From Gemmatimonadota bacterium (GTDB lineage: Bacteria > Gemmatimonadota > Gemmatimonadetes > Gemmatimonadales > GWC2-71-9): a stretch of DNA of 42,609 nt. Positions within the stretch are counted from its first letter, which is position 1. The number at the start of each line of letters is the position of its first letter. A program made the position numbers and the translations under genes. The stretch covers positions 195,348 through 237,956 of the forward strand of contig CP070716.1 in NCBI GenBank assembly GCA_020350425.1. The letters run 5' to 3'. Below the pieces are notes generated by a model. The model ran no database searches. It was not told where the DNA came from and saw nothing but the letters and a program-made list of their open reading frames with translations. Shown in pieces: positions 15,222 through 23,206 of this stretch.

Positions 15222-16450
15222 CCCCCTCCGGTCGACCGGACCCGCCGCAGCGCGAGCCACGCCAGCGCCAGGTTGGGCGGCACGGCCAGGGCGACGAGGT
15301 CGCCGTTCACTTGCACGAGCAGAGGCTGGAGGAGCAGGCCGATAGCGGTGAGGCCGCCGAGCGCCGCGGCCAGCACCGCCGTGGGCCGGTGCGCCCATCG
15401 CACCGGGACCAGCGTCAGCGGGATCAGCGCGGCGAGGGCGAGCGCCAGCGGATTGTAGAAGAACAGATTCTCGTTCCAGTACGCCGACACGTGGTCGGTG
15501 AAAAACCAGAGGCCGGTCAGCACCAGACCGCCCACGCCCGTCGCGACCACCCACACGATCGCGACCAAGGTGGAGGCGACCGCGGCCGCCCGCGGCACGC
15601 CGGACTTGAGCCCACCCAGCATCATCACCCCGGCGAGCAGGAGCCCCGCGAGCAGGTACCAGTGCGCTCGGAAGGGTGGCGCGTCGCGCTCCGGCGCGCC
15701 GGTGCTCTGGTAGAGCGTGTACTCGGTGTGCACCAGGGGCACCTCGCCGCCCGCGCCGTCGGGCACGGTCACGCCGCGCAGGTGCTCCCGCACCTTGAGC
15801 GGCAGGAACATCTCCTCCCACACGGAGATGGGGCGGTCCACGTACGGTCCGAGCGCGAGCAGCAGGCCCGTGGAGGCGGCCACGTCATCGGCCGTGAGGC
15901 GCTGCGTGTGGAACCGGAACGTGGTGCCGGAGGCCGAGTCGGCCGTGGCCTCGTGGATGCGGCCCCCGAGCACCCGGTCGATCGCGTCGCGGATCCGGGT
16001 GGAGCAGTTGTCGAGGTAGTAGTCGTAGCGGTAGAAGCGATTCTCCGGCGTGTCGTTCCACGCGAGGAAGTCGGCTAGCTCCGCGAGCTGCTCCGGCGTG
16101 AGGTTCAGGTCCTGCACCCACAGCGACCGATCCGCCGCGACGTACGCGGCGAAGTGGGGCGCCGACTCGAAGCCCTTCATCCAGTAGAGGAGCCGCCCCT
16201 GCAGGAAGCGTCCCACGTAGCCCTCCTGCTGGAAGCTGAACATGCCGTAGTTGTAGACGCGGTCGAAGCCGGTCACGCTGTCCCGCACCCACAGCGCGTT
16301 GTGGCCGAACCGCTCCCACACGCGCTCGCCGGGGCCCATGGTCACGAGCGCGATCGAGAGGGTGGACCCGTCGGACGGCGCGGCCGTCTGCTGCGCCGCC
16401 CCGGTGGCCGGGAGCAGCGTGAGCAGGAGCAGGTACCGGAGAGTGGTCAC
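15218..16450 (-). CDS. DUF4105 (Lnb N-terminal-like) membrane protein
   Basis: 410 residues, starting at the GTG at 16450 that overlaps the previous stop as GTGA. The signal peptide is MTTLRYLLLLTLLPATGAAQQ. The periplasmic DUF4105 domain spans about residues 25-200: GERVWERFGHNALWV, YNYGMFSF, GRLLYWMKGF, and the hallmark YDYYLDNCSTRIRDAID with its conserved Asn-Cys-Ser. The domain resembles NlpC/P60-like papain folds, so an amidase or peptidase role using that Cys is plausible but unproven. The C-terminus has five hydrophobic helices (from about residue 250). The tight coupling on both sides argues that hydrolase, DUF4105 and propeller proteins work together, perhaps in cell-envelope turnover. 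Confidence 0.87.
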   Translation of the reverse strand: MTTLRYLLLLTLLPATGAAQQTAAPSDGSTLSIALVTMGPGERVWERFGHNALWVRDSVTGFDRVYNYGMFSFQQEGYVGRFLQGRLLYWMKGFESAPHFAAYVAADRSLWVQDLNLTPEQLAELADFLAWNDTPENRFYRYDYYLDNCSTRIRDAIDRVLGGRIHEATADSASGTTFRFHTQRLTADDVAASTGLLLALGPYVDRPISVWEEMFLPLKVREHLRGVTVPDGAGGEVPLVHTEYTLYQSTGAPERDAPPFRAHWYLLAGLLLAGVMMLGGLKSGVPRAAAVASTLVAIVWVVATGVGGLVLTGLWFFTDHVSAYWNENLFFYNPLALALAALIPLTLVPVRWAHRPTAVLAAALGGLTAIGLLLQPLLVQVNGDLVALAVPPNLALAWLALRRVRSTGGG

Positions 16451-17877
16451 CGCACCTTGGGGCTGAAGTTGCTGTGCTGCCACATGCGCAGCACGCGTCC
16501 CGCGTCGTCCACGTCGAAGCGGATCTCCTCTCCCAGCGAGCCGTCGTCGCGGATCCGCCGGAAGGTGTGGCCCTCCACGTGCTCGAGCTTCATCAGCGCG
16601 TCGAGCGGATCGGTGGTCGGCAGGTAGAGCACGGCGAGCTTGCCCTTCCAGGGGATCACGGCCGCCTCGCCGCTCCAGGGCAGCTCGCTATAGGTCCCCA
16701 GGTACCGCGCGAACGCCGGGTCGAGGCGCGTCGTGTCGGCCGCGGCCGCGAGCGCCGGCGCCATGATCTGCTGCGCCTGCTGCGCGAACGCCCCGGCGTT
16801 CACCCCGTTGGCGTTCGCCATGAAGATCGTCGCGAGGCGGTCGTCCACCTGGAGCGTCAGTTGCGAGCGGTACCCGGGGCAGCTTCCCCCGTGCCCCACG
16901 AAGGTCTTGTCGTTGCTGCGCCACACGCCGAAGCCGAGCCCCCGGCCCGGTGACCAATCCGGATCGAGCCAGTGCACGCGCTGCATCTCGCGCAGGGTGT
17001 TGCGCCCCAGCACCTCGTTCGCGCCGTGGTACAGCACGCGGAACTGCCACGACGCGAATTTCGCGAGATCCTCGACGGTGGACGCGAACCCCATCGCCGG
17101 CGCGATGCCGCGGGGCGTGAACAGCGGGAGTCGCTCGCGCCGTCCCTCCCGCGTCATGGCCGTGTAGCCGCTCGCCAGCCGGTCGTCGGGGGCGATGGCG
17201 GGCGTGGTGTGCGCCATCCCGAGCGGATCGAGGATGTGGCGGCGCTCATACGCGCCGTACGGCTCCCCCGACAGCGCGGTCACGATCTCCCCGGCGAGCG
17301 TCAGTCCCAGGTTGGAGTACTGGTACCAGGTGGCGCCGGGATAGAGCTCACGCTGCTCGCGCAGGCGGGCGACCAGCTCGTCGTGGGTGGGGAAGGGGAA
17401 GTCGGGCGGCGACCAGTACGGGTAGTCCGACTCGCGCGGCAACCCCGAGGAGTGGGTCAGGATCCCCTGCACCGTGACCGGCGGCCCGTCGGGGTAGGTG
17501 TCCTGGATGTCGAACCACGACAGGTGCCGGCCTACCGGGTCGTCCAGTCTGAGCTTCCCCTGATCGCGCAGCTGCATGACGGCCACCGAGGTGAACAGCT
17601 TCGAGATCGAGCAGATCGAGTACTGCGTCTCCGCCGTGGCCGGCGTCTCGGCCTCGCGGTCGGCGTAGCCGAAGCCGGCGCTCCACAGCAGGTCCTGATC
17701 GTGCACCACCGCCACGGACACGCCGGGGATCTGCTCGTACGCGCGCTGGGCCTCGATCCAGACGCCGAGGAGGTGCAGCGCTTCCTGCACGCGCGGGTTG
17801 GTCGGGTCGACGGACTGCTGGGCGAGGCACGGTGCGGCGAGTGCCAGTCCCACTATCGAGAGGATGAGCCGCTGCAT
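16447..17877 (-). CDS. Exported serine hydrolase, beta-lactamase/PBP4-like family
   Basis: 476 residues from the ATG at 17877. The signal peptide is MQRLILSIVGLALAAPCLAQQ. The class C beta-lactamase fold has nucleophile motif SISK (Ser90-Lys93, in YSICSISKLFTS), tyrosine motif YQYSNLG (YSN), and HGGS (HxG box) in VGHGGSCPGY. A C-terminal about 100-residue extension (RYLGTYSELPWSGEAAVI...LEHVEGHTFRRI) is the lipocalin-like beta-barrel often attached to this family. Likely a D-aminopeptidase, DD-peptidase or esterase in the periplasm; beta-lactam hydrolysis is not implied. It is the first gene of a coupled three-gene set and shares the minus strand with the penicillin-binding protein gene upstream. 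Confidence 0.9.
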   Translation of the reverse strand: MQRLILSIVGLALAAPCLAQQSVDPTNPRVQEALHLLGVWIEAQRAYEQIPGVSVAVVHDQDLLWSAGFGYADREAETPATAETQYSICSISKLFTSVAVMQLRDQGKLRLDDPVGRHLSWFDIQDTYPDGPPVTVQGILTHSSGLPRESDYPYWSPPDFPFPTHDELVARLREQRELYPGATWYQYSNLGLTLAGEIVTALSGEPYGAYERRHILDPLGMAHTTPAIAPDDRLASGYTAMTREGRRERLPLFTPRGIAPAMGFASTVEDLAKFASWQFRVLYHGANEVLGRNTLREMQRVHWLDPDWSPGRGLGFGVWRSNDKTFVGHGGSCPGYRSQLTLQVDDRLATIFMANANGVNAGAFAQQAQQIMAPALAAAADTTRLDPAFARYLGTYSELPWSGEAAVIPWKGKLAVLYLPTTDPLDALMKLEHVEGHTFRRIRDDGSLGEEIRFDVDDAGRVLRMWQHSNFSPKVR

Positions 17878-17958
17878 GAGGGTGACTCCGGTGGTGGTGA
17901 GGGGGCAGCCTCCAACTACCACCCGGAGCTGGCGGACGTCAAGCGCTGGCGCGCCGCC

Positions 17959-20400
17959 CTAGTTTCCCCCGCGCCGCGCGCGGCGCCGCAGCTCCGCGAG
18001 CAGCGGGGCGGTCCAGTCCCGCAGCCGGTCGCGCGCGTCGCCGTACCGCGCGGCGAACCCGTACCCGGAACAGGTTTCCTCCGGCGCCGTACCCTCGAGG
18101 AAGACCTCGCGCTCGCCGCGGCACCCCCACCCGGCCCTGAGCCCCGTCTCCCGATCGACCTCGACGATCTCCACCCCCCAGGGGCGCTGAAAATCGGTTT
18201 GTGTGTAACCGTCCGGGGCGCCCGCCATGAAGCGGGCGAAGATCGGTAGTGCCGCCCCCGAGCCCGGGAGCCCGATACTGCGCCCGTCGTCGAATCCCAC
18301 CCACACGCCGACCACGAGCGTGGGCGTGTAGCCGATGAACCAGGCGTCACGGAAGCCGTTCGTCGTGCCCGACTTGGCCGCGACCGCCCCGCCGAAGCCG
18401 AAGCGGCGCAGTCCGCGTCCCGTCCCGCGCTCCACGGCGCCCCGCAGCGCCGACGTCACGAGATAGGCCTCGGCCGCGCTGTACTGCCGCTCGCGCGCGA
18501 CCTCCCGCTGCTCGAGGATCTCGCTGGCGGGCGTGAGCACGCCCAGCGTCGCGTGCAACTCGGCGCGGTATCCCTCGGCCGCCAGCACGCCGTAGGCCCG
18601 TGTGAGCTCCAGCGGCGTGACCTCGAAGGCGCCGAGCGCAATGCTGGGGTACGGGTCGAGGGGACTCTCGATGCCGAGACGGCGGGCGGTCTGCACGACG
18701 TGCTCGGGACCCACGGCCAGCCCCAGGCGCGCGAAGGGAACGTTGAGCGAGCGCTCGAGGGCCTCCCGCAGCGTGAGCTGCCCGCGGAAGCGACCATCGT
18801 AGTTGGTGGGTTGCCACGGTCCCGCGGGGGTCTCGACCGAGAGCGGTTCGTCATCGAGCAGGGACGCGAGCGTGAATCGCGGCTCCTCCAGGTCGTCGTC
18901 GTCACGTCGCCACGCCAGCGCGGTCAACGCCACGACCGGCTTGAAGGAGCTGCCCGGCTGGCGGCGCGCGTGGGCGGCCCGATTGAACTGCGAGGTGCCG
19001 TAGTCGCGTCCACCCACCATGGCGAGGATCTCACCGGTGCGGGGATCGAGGGCCACGAGCGCCGCCTGCAAGGGCGTGCCGTCGGTGAGGTACGGCGCAT
19101 CCGCCTCCAGCCGCGCGAGTCCCTGCCGCACCGCGTCCTCGGCGAGCTGTTGCAGGCCGGCATCGAGGGTGGTGAACACCGAGAGCCCGCCCGCGAGCAC
19201 GTCCCCGCCGTGGCGGTCCCGGAGCTGCTCCGCCGCGTAATCCACGAAGTAGCGGCCGGCGCGCGCCTGGTGCGGGCGCGTGCGCAGGCCGAGGGGGGCG
19301 CGCGCCGCCCGACGATACGCCTCCGGGGCGAGGACCCCGCGCTCGTGCATCAGTTGCAGCACGAGGTCGCGCCGCTCCCGGGCGCGGTCGGGATGTCGAA
19401 ACGGCGAGTAGAGGCTCGGCCCGCGGATGATTCCCGCGAGCAGCGCCGCTTCGGCGACGTCGAGCTGGCTCACATCCTTGCCGAAGTAGTGCTGGGCCGC
19501 CTGCCCCACGCCGTGGATCGCGAAGGCCCCGTTCTGGCCCAGGTAGACCTCGTTGACGTACGCCTCGAGGATCTGGGGCTTGGAGTGGCGCGCCTCGAGC
19601 ACCACGGCCATCGCGAGCTCGCGCAGCTTGCGGGTCGGCGTACGCCGCGCCGAGAGGTACAGATTCTTGGCCAGCTGTTGGGTGAGCGTGCTGGCGCCCT
19701 CGACGACGCGCCCGGCGCGCACATTGGCCAGCGTGGCCCCGACGACGCGCCGGAGGTCGAGGCCCCCGTGATCGAAGAAGCGCTGGTCCTCGACGGTCAG
19801 GATCGCGTCGACCAGGTGCTGGGGCACGTCGTCGAGCGGCACGGGCAGACGCTCCTCAAGCAGCGTGCCGTAGCTACTGCGCAGCAGCTCCGGCTCAAGG
19901 GCCAAGTAGGGAACGCGATCACCCTGTCCGTCCCGCACGTCCCGCACGCGTCCGCTCCAGTCCACGCGGATGGTCGCCACGCCGCCGGGGTCGAGGCGGT
20001 CGTAGTGCCGGAACGCCCGGCGTCCGATGATCCAGGTGGAGGAGGTGCGGGAGTACTCGCCCAGCTCGACCCGTCGGCTGCGCACGCGGCGGTAACCTAG
20101 TCGCTCGAGCGTGCGCTCGACGCGCGAGGGATCGAGCACCATGCCGGGCTGAAGCACCAGGGGCCGGGCGTAGAACCGGGTGGGCGCGAGCAACAGCGCG
20201 CTGTCGAGGCGCGCGCGCACCAGCGCCTCGAGCGTGACGGCGGCGGTGCCGCCCGCCGCGGTCAGCAGGACCGCCGCGACGGCGAGCCGGAGCTTCGGTT
20301 TGCGGCGCCGCCACACCGCCGCCACGGCGAGCCGGAGCTTGGGCCGGCGGCGCGCCATCGCGAGCAGGCGGACGCCGAGGTACCGCACGTGGGGTCCCAT
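17959..20400 (-). CDS. Class A penicillin-binding protein (PBP1b-like), bifunctional
   Basis: 813 residues from the ATG at 20400 (GAGG four bases upstream). The order is a very basic cytoplasmic segment with a duplicated 15-residue unit (KLRLAVAAVWRRRKP), a transmembrane helix, a UB2H-like domain (RFYARPLVLQPGM...VERTLERLGYRRV), and glycosyltransferase GT51 with EDQRFFDHGGLD, GASTLTQQLAKNLYL, KPQILEAYVNEVYLGQ and LLAGIIRGPSLYSPF. A transpeptidase follows, with active-site SSFK (in PGSSFKPV), SLN (in LERSLNVPFAR) and KSGT (in AAKSGTTNGFRDAWF). All catalytic boxes are intact. UB2H places it with E. coli MrcB, which is activated by LpoB; no LpoB homologue is seen nearby. It polymerises and cross-links peptidoglycan. 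Confidence 0.95.
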   Translation of the reverse strand: MGPHVRYLGVRLLAMARRRPKLRLAVAAVWRRRKPKLRLAVAAVLLTAAGGTAAVTLEALVRARLDSALLLAPTRFYARPLVLQPGMVLDPSRVERTLERLGYRRVRSRRVELGEYSRTSSTWIIGRRAFRHYDRLDPGGVATIRVDWSGRVRDVRDGQGDRVPYLALEPELLRSSYGTLLEERLPVPLDDVPQHLVDAILTVEDQRFFDHGGLDLRRVVGATLANVRAGRVVEGASTLTQQLAKNLYLSARRTPTRKLRELAMAVVLEARHSKPQILEAYVNEVYLGQNGAFAIHGVGQAAQHYFGKDVSQLDVAEAALLAGIIRGPSLYSPFRHPDRARERRDLVLQLMHERGVLAPEAYRRAARAPLGLRTRPHQARAGRYFVDYAAEQLRDRHGGDVLAGGLSVFTTLDAGLQQLAEDAVRQGLARLEADAPYLTDGTPLQAALVALDPRTGEILAMVGGRDYGTSQFNRAAHARRQPGSSFKPVVALTALAWRRDDDDLEEPRFTLASLLDDEPLSVETPAGPWQPTNYDGRFRGQLTLREALERSLNVPFARLGLAVGPEHVVQTARRLGIESPLDPYPSIALGAFEVTPLELTRAYGVLAAEGYRAELHATLGVLTPASEILEQREVARERQYSAAEAYLVTSALRGAVERGTGRGLRRFGFGGAVAAKSGTTNGFRDAWFIGYTPTLVVGVWVGFDDGRSIGLPGSGAALPIFARFMAGAPDGYTQTDFQRPWGVEIVEVDRETGLRAGWGCRGEREVFLEGTAPEETCSGYGFAARYGDARDRLRDWTAPLLAELRRRARRGGN
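20271..20340 (-). repeat. Tandem 45-bp duplication in the 5' end of the PBP gene
   Basis: Bases 20271-20295 and 20316-20340 are 25-mers differing at one position, with period 45 bp (15 codons). It duplicates a K-L-R-L-A-V-A-A-V segment flanked by R-R-R in the cytoplasmic/membrane-entry part of the protein. The high identity suggests a recent slippage or duplication. Confidence 0.75.
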
Positions 20401-20505
20401 GGGGCCTCTACGATGTTGGATGGCCGGGGGTTTCGTTGCGTCGCCCCGACGTCCGGCGACCGCCGTGCGTCGCACTTTCGCTCACCCTCCGAATCCGCTA
20501 TTCTG

Positions 20506-20519
20506 TCGGCATTCCGACG
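20506..20519 (+). promoter_or_regulatory. Inverted repeat in the promoter region of the fatty acid hydroxylase gene
   Basis: GTCGG-CATT-CCGAC lies just downstream of a possible -10 element TATTCT (20500-20505) and 30 bp before the ATG at 20549. Its position would let a bound protein block transcription. No -35 consensus is clear. Confidence 0.4.
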
Positions 20520-20548
20520 GCTGTGCGTTGCGTGTGGAGGTGTGAACG

Positions 20549-21244
20549 ATGGCGAAGAAGTATGTGTCGAACAAGGACGAGACGGTCAGGATGTTCAAGA
20601 GTGACTTCATGGAGAAGTTCACTCATATCCCTCCGACCCTGCCACACATCATCTTCGTGCCGGTCGTGGCGGCGTTGCTCTACTGGAGCACCGCGCTCGA
20701 GGTCCCGGTTGGCCGCACCGCCCTGTTGTGCCTCGTTGGGTTGGCGATCTGGACGCTGACCGAGTACGTAGTCCATCGCTTCGTATTCCATGTCGACGAT
20801 GCGACGATGGAGGAAGTGACGCGCATCGTGGCGTCGGTGGAACCGGGACAGCCGGTCTTCCCGGCGCTCAAGACACTCAAGCAGAAGCACTACTTCATCG
20901 CGCACGGCGTGCATCACGACTTCCCCAATGATTCGAGGCGGCTGGTGATGCCGCCCGTCATCAGCGTACCGCTGGCCGTCATCTTTTACTTCGTGTTCCG
21001 CTTGATCTTCGGGGCCGTGGCGGCGCCCGCGGTGCTCGCCGGGATGGTCGTGGGCTACCTCATCTACGACACGACCCATTACGCCGTGCACCACTGGCGA
21101 CTGCACGGCCGGGTGACGCTCTACCTCAAGAAGCATCACTTCCGGCATCACTACCAGAACCCCGACAAGGATTACGGTGTGAGCTCGCCGTTCTGGGACA
21201 TCATCTTCCGCACGTGGGGTCAGGCAGGCAAAGCGGCCTCGTAG
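20549..21244 (+). CDS. Fatty acid hydroxylase/sterol desaturase superfamily protein (FA2H-like)
   Basis: 231 residues, start backed by GGAGG eight bases upstream. Four hydrophobic segments surround a dense set of histidine motifs: VVHRFVFH, HYFIAHGVHHDFPND, THYAVHHW and KKHHFRHHYQNPDKDYGVSSPFWD. These are the di-metal (iron or zinc) ligands of the fatty acid hydroxylase superfamily. The HGxHHxxPxD and HHxxHH spacing is closest to the Scs7/FA2H group, which 2-hydroxylates acyl chains of ceramides. This would act in the inner membrane on lipid acyl chains. There is no cytochrome b5 domain, so an external electron donor is needed. The next gene's TTG start abuts its stop codon, so the two are probably co-translated. 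Confidence 0.88.
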   Translation: MAKKYVSNKDETVRMFKSDFMEKFTHIPPTLPHIIFVPVVAALLYWSTALEVPVGRTALLCLVGLAIWTLTEYVVHRFVFHVDDATMEEVTRIVASVEPGQPVFPALKTLKQKHYFIAHGVHHDFPNDSRRLVMPPVISVPLAVIFYFVFRLIFGAVAAPAVLAGMVVGYLIYDTTHYAVHHWRLHGRVTLYLKKHHFRHHYQNPDKDYGVSSPFWDIIFRTWGQAGKAAS

Positions 21245-22120
21245 TTGACACCGGGCTCCCAATCCGAGACCGGCACCATCAAACGACTGGTGCTGAAGCA
21301 CGCGAAGGATGCGTTCGCGAGCGACATGACCGTGGCGCGCCAGTGGCGCGACCTCGGGTATCGGGAGCGCCCCGACTTTGCCCGGGCCGTCGACGAGTAC
21401 GATCGCTTCGTGGCGCTCCTCGGCGATCTGGGAGTGCAGCCCGAGTTCTTGCCGGCCGATGAGGCGGTCGGTCTCGACTCGATCTATGTGCGCGATGCGT
21501 GCGTGGTGTGTGAGCGCGGTGTCGTGCTCGGCAACATGGGCAAGGAGGCGCGGCGCACCGAGCCGGCGGCGCAGGGAGCGGCGTACGCGGAGATGGGGAT
21601 TCCCGTGTACGGGGCGATCAACGGGGAGGGGCGGCTGGAAGGGGGTGACGTCGTGTGGCTCGACGAGCGCACCCTAGCCGTGGGGTGGGGGTACCGCACG
21701 AACGAAGAGGGCATCGGGCAGCTCGAGAGCTTGCTGGTGGACTGTTACGACGAGCTGATCGTGGTGCCGCTGCCGCATTGGGACGGAGCGGCCGGCGTCT
21801 TCCATCTCATGTCCATGTTGAGCCCGCTCGACCGGGACCTGGCGCTCGTCTACTCGCGCCTGCTCCCGGTGCCCTTTCGTGAGCACCTGCTCGAGCGGGG
21901 GATCAAGTTGGTGGAGGTGCCCGACGAGGAGTACGGCACCATGGCCTGCAACGTGCTGGCCGTGGCGCCCCGTCGCTGCGTGATGCTGAGCGGTAACCCG
22001 CAGACGCGGGCCCTGCTGGAGCGCGCCGGGGTAGAGGTGTACGAGTACGAGGGGTGGGAGATCAGCTGGAAGGGAGCCGGCGGGCCGACCTGCCTCACGC
22101 GTCCCGTCGTGCGCGCGTAG
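21245..22120 (+). CDS. Amidinotransferase/DDAH-fold hydrolase (dimethylarginine dimethylaminohydrolase-like)
   Basis: 291 residues. The TTG at 21245 directly follows the previous stop. It is favoured because IKRLVLKHAKDAF, the first conserved strand of this fold, begins at residue 12 and no ATG or GTG precedes it in frame. The guanidino-modifying fold shows DSIYVRDACVV (conserved Asp), RLEGGDV, the catalytic His in GVFHLMSML, and the catalytic Cys near the C-terminus in GGPTCLTRPV. The Cys-His-acid set looks complete, so it should hydrolyse or transfer from a guanidino compound, such as arginine, methylarginine or another. The precise substrate cannot be told. Its 3' end converges on the DUF523-DUF1722 gene with a gap of 15 bp. 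Confidence 0.85.
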   Translation: MTPGSQSETGTIKRLVLKHAKDAFASDMTVARQWRDLGYRERPDFARAVDEYDRFVALLGDLGVQPEFLPADEAVGLDSIYVRDACVVCERGVVLGNMGKEARRTEPAAQGAAYAEMGIPVYGAINGEGRLEGGDVVWLDERTLAVGWGYRTNEEGIGQLESLLVDCYDELIVVPLPHWDGAAGVFHLMSMLSPLDRDLALVYSRLLPVPFREHLLERGIKLVEVPDEEYGTMACNVLAVAPRRCVMLSGNPQTRALLERAGVEVYEYEGWEISWKGAGGPTCLTRPVVRA

Positions 22121-22135
22121 CGCGGCCCGGGGTCG

Positions 22136-23098
22136 CTAGTTCGCCCGCGCCGAGTCCCTGAGGTCCAGCAGCTCCAGCGGGTAGGGTTCGAGGAAGGACT
22201 GCTCGCGCAGGTATGGCTGGTCGAAGCGCTCGATCCACGATTGCAGCAGGACGAGCGGAGCGCTGAGGCTCATGCGGCCACCGCGGTACTCGTCCAGCGC
22301 GTGCAAGAAGTGCCGCTTCTCCCCCGCAGACAAGCCGTCCGACACGTATCCCAACGCGTGCATCATGACGTTGATGTTGGAGGTATTGCGCGGCGGACGC
22401 TCGAGCGCGTGCGCGAGGTGCTCCTCGTAGGCTGCGGCGACCTCCGCGAACGGGCGCCGGTCCGGGTTCGCCACGATGCGCCCCAGCGCCCGCAGCTCCG
22501 TCTGGTGGTAGGCCATGAGCGTGAGCTTGTTCTCGGCCTGGAACCGCACCAGCTCGGCCATCCGGCCGGAGGCCGTGACCGCCCGGAACGAAGCCCGCGC
22601 GAACAGCTTCGTGAGGAAGTGATGCCGCAGGCGGTAGTTGGTGAGCCGCCCCTCGTCCTCGACCGCGGCGAGCGGGAACCGCTCGAGCACCGCGCCACCG
22701 AACATCCCCGGGCCCTTGCCGAACGGCTGCTTGCCATCCTCCCCGCCGTAGACCTTGGTGTCCTTGATCCCGCACGACGGCGAGCGGCTCTTCAGGATGA
22801 ATCCATCCACGTCGCCGAGCCCGCCGAGGTACCGGTCGTTGAAGTCGAGCATGGCCTGGGTGACGTCACGGTCCGTGTCGGGCTGGTACAGGGTGAGCGC
22901 GGTCCCGCGCTGCACGAGGCGGATCGGCGGCCGGGGAATGCCGAGGCCGATCTCGACCTCCGGACAGATCGGCGCGAGCTCCACGAACGGCATCAGCTTG
23001 AGCACGAACGGCGCTCGAATGAGCTGCCCGTTGTAGCGGCACGCGTCGAGCTCGAGGCACTTGCTCATGACGAGAGTGGGGCGGGGGTGTTTGCGCAT
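22136..23098 (-). CDS. DUF523-DUF1722 fusion protein (YbgA-like)
   Basis: 320 residues. The N-terminal about 150 form DUF523, with its conserved cysteines in MSKCLELDACRYNGQ, APICPEVEIGLGIPR and SRSPSCGIKDTKVY, a likely metal or Fe-S site. The C-terminal about 165 are DUF1722 (LRHHFLTKLFARASF, FQAENKLTLMAYHQTELRALG, NTSNINVMMHALGYVSD). E. coli YbgA is the DUF1722 part alone and is encoded beside the photolyase gene phr. In several bacteria fusion versions lie in light- or stress-induced clusters with an SDR gene. The biochemical function is unknown. Here it follows the SDR/DUF2867 gene on the same strand, about 110 bp away, under the promoter at 24779-24808. No photolyase or MerR gene is in the window. 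Confidence 0.9.
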   Translation of the reverse strand: MRKHPRPTLVMSKCLELDACRYNGQLIRAPFVLKLMPFVELAPICPEVEIGLGIPRPPIRLVQRGTALTLYQPDTDRDVTQAMLDFNDRYLGGLGDVDGFILKSRSPSCGIKDTKVYGGEDGKQPFGKGPGMFGGAVLERFPLAAVEDEGRLTNYRLRHHFLTKLFARASFRAVTASGRMAELVRFQAENKLTLMAYHQTELRALGRIVANPDRRPFAEVAAAYEEHLAHALERPPRNTSNINVMMHALGYVSDGLSAGEKRHFLHALDEYRGGRMSLSAPLVLLQSWIERFDQPYLREQSFLEPYPLELLDLRDSARAN

Positions 23099-23109
23099 CG
23101 CGGGCTCGC

Positions 23110-23205
23110 TCAGATTCGCAGGGTCACGCCGAAGGTGCCGTAGTGCACGAGAGCCAAGTTGACCCCCCGGTCCACGTTCGCGCCACCTTCGAGCGGCCGC
23201 CGCAT
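23110..23205 (-). CDS. Possible 31-residue mini-gene between SDR and DUF523 genes
   Basis: An ATG one base after the SDR stop opens a 31-codon frame, MRRPLEGGANVDRGVNLALV, ending GTFGVTLRI. The end alternates like a beta strand and vaguely resembles the last strand of an outer-membrane barrel. It may be a remnant of a lost gene or a chance frame. No homologue is recognised. Confidence 0.25.
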   Translation of the reverse strand: MRRPLEGGANVDRGVNLALVHYGTFGVTLRI

Positions 23206-23206
23206 C

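Noticed and set aside
13428-15821. 797-codon reading for the PD40 protein
   Set aside because: The extra N-terminal 200 codons overlap the DUF4105 gene and look like noise; the ATG at 15221 gives a membrane anchor and the usual four-base overlap.
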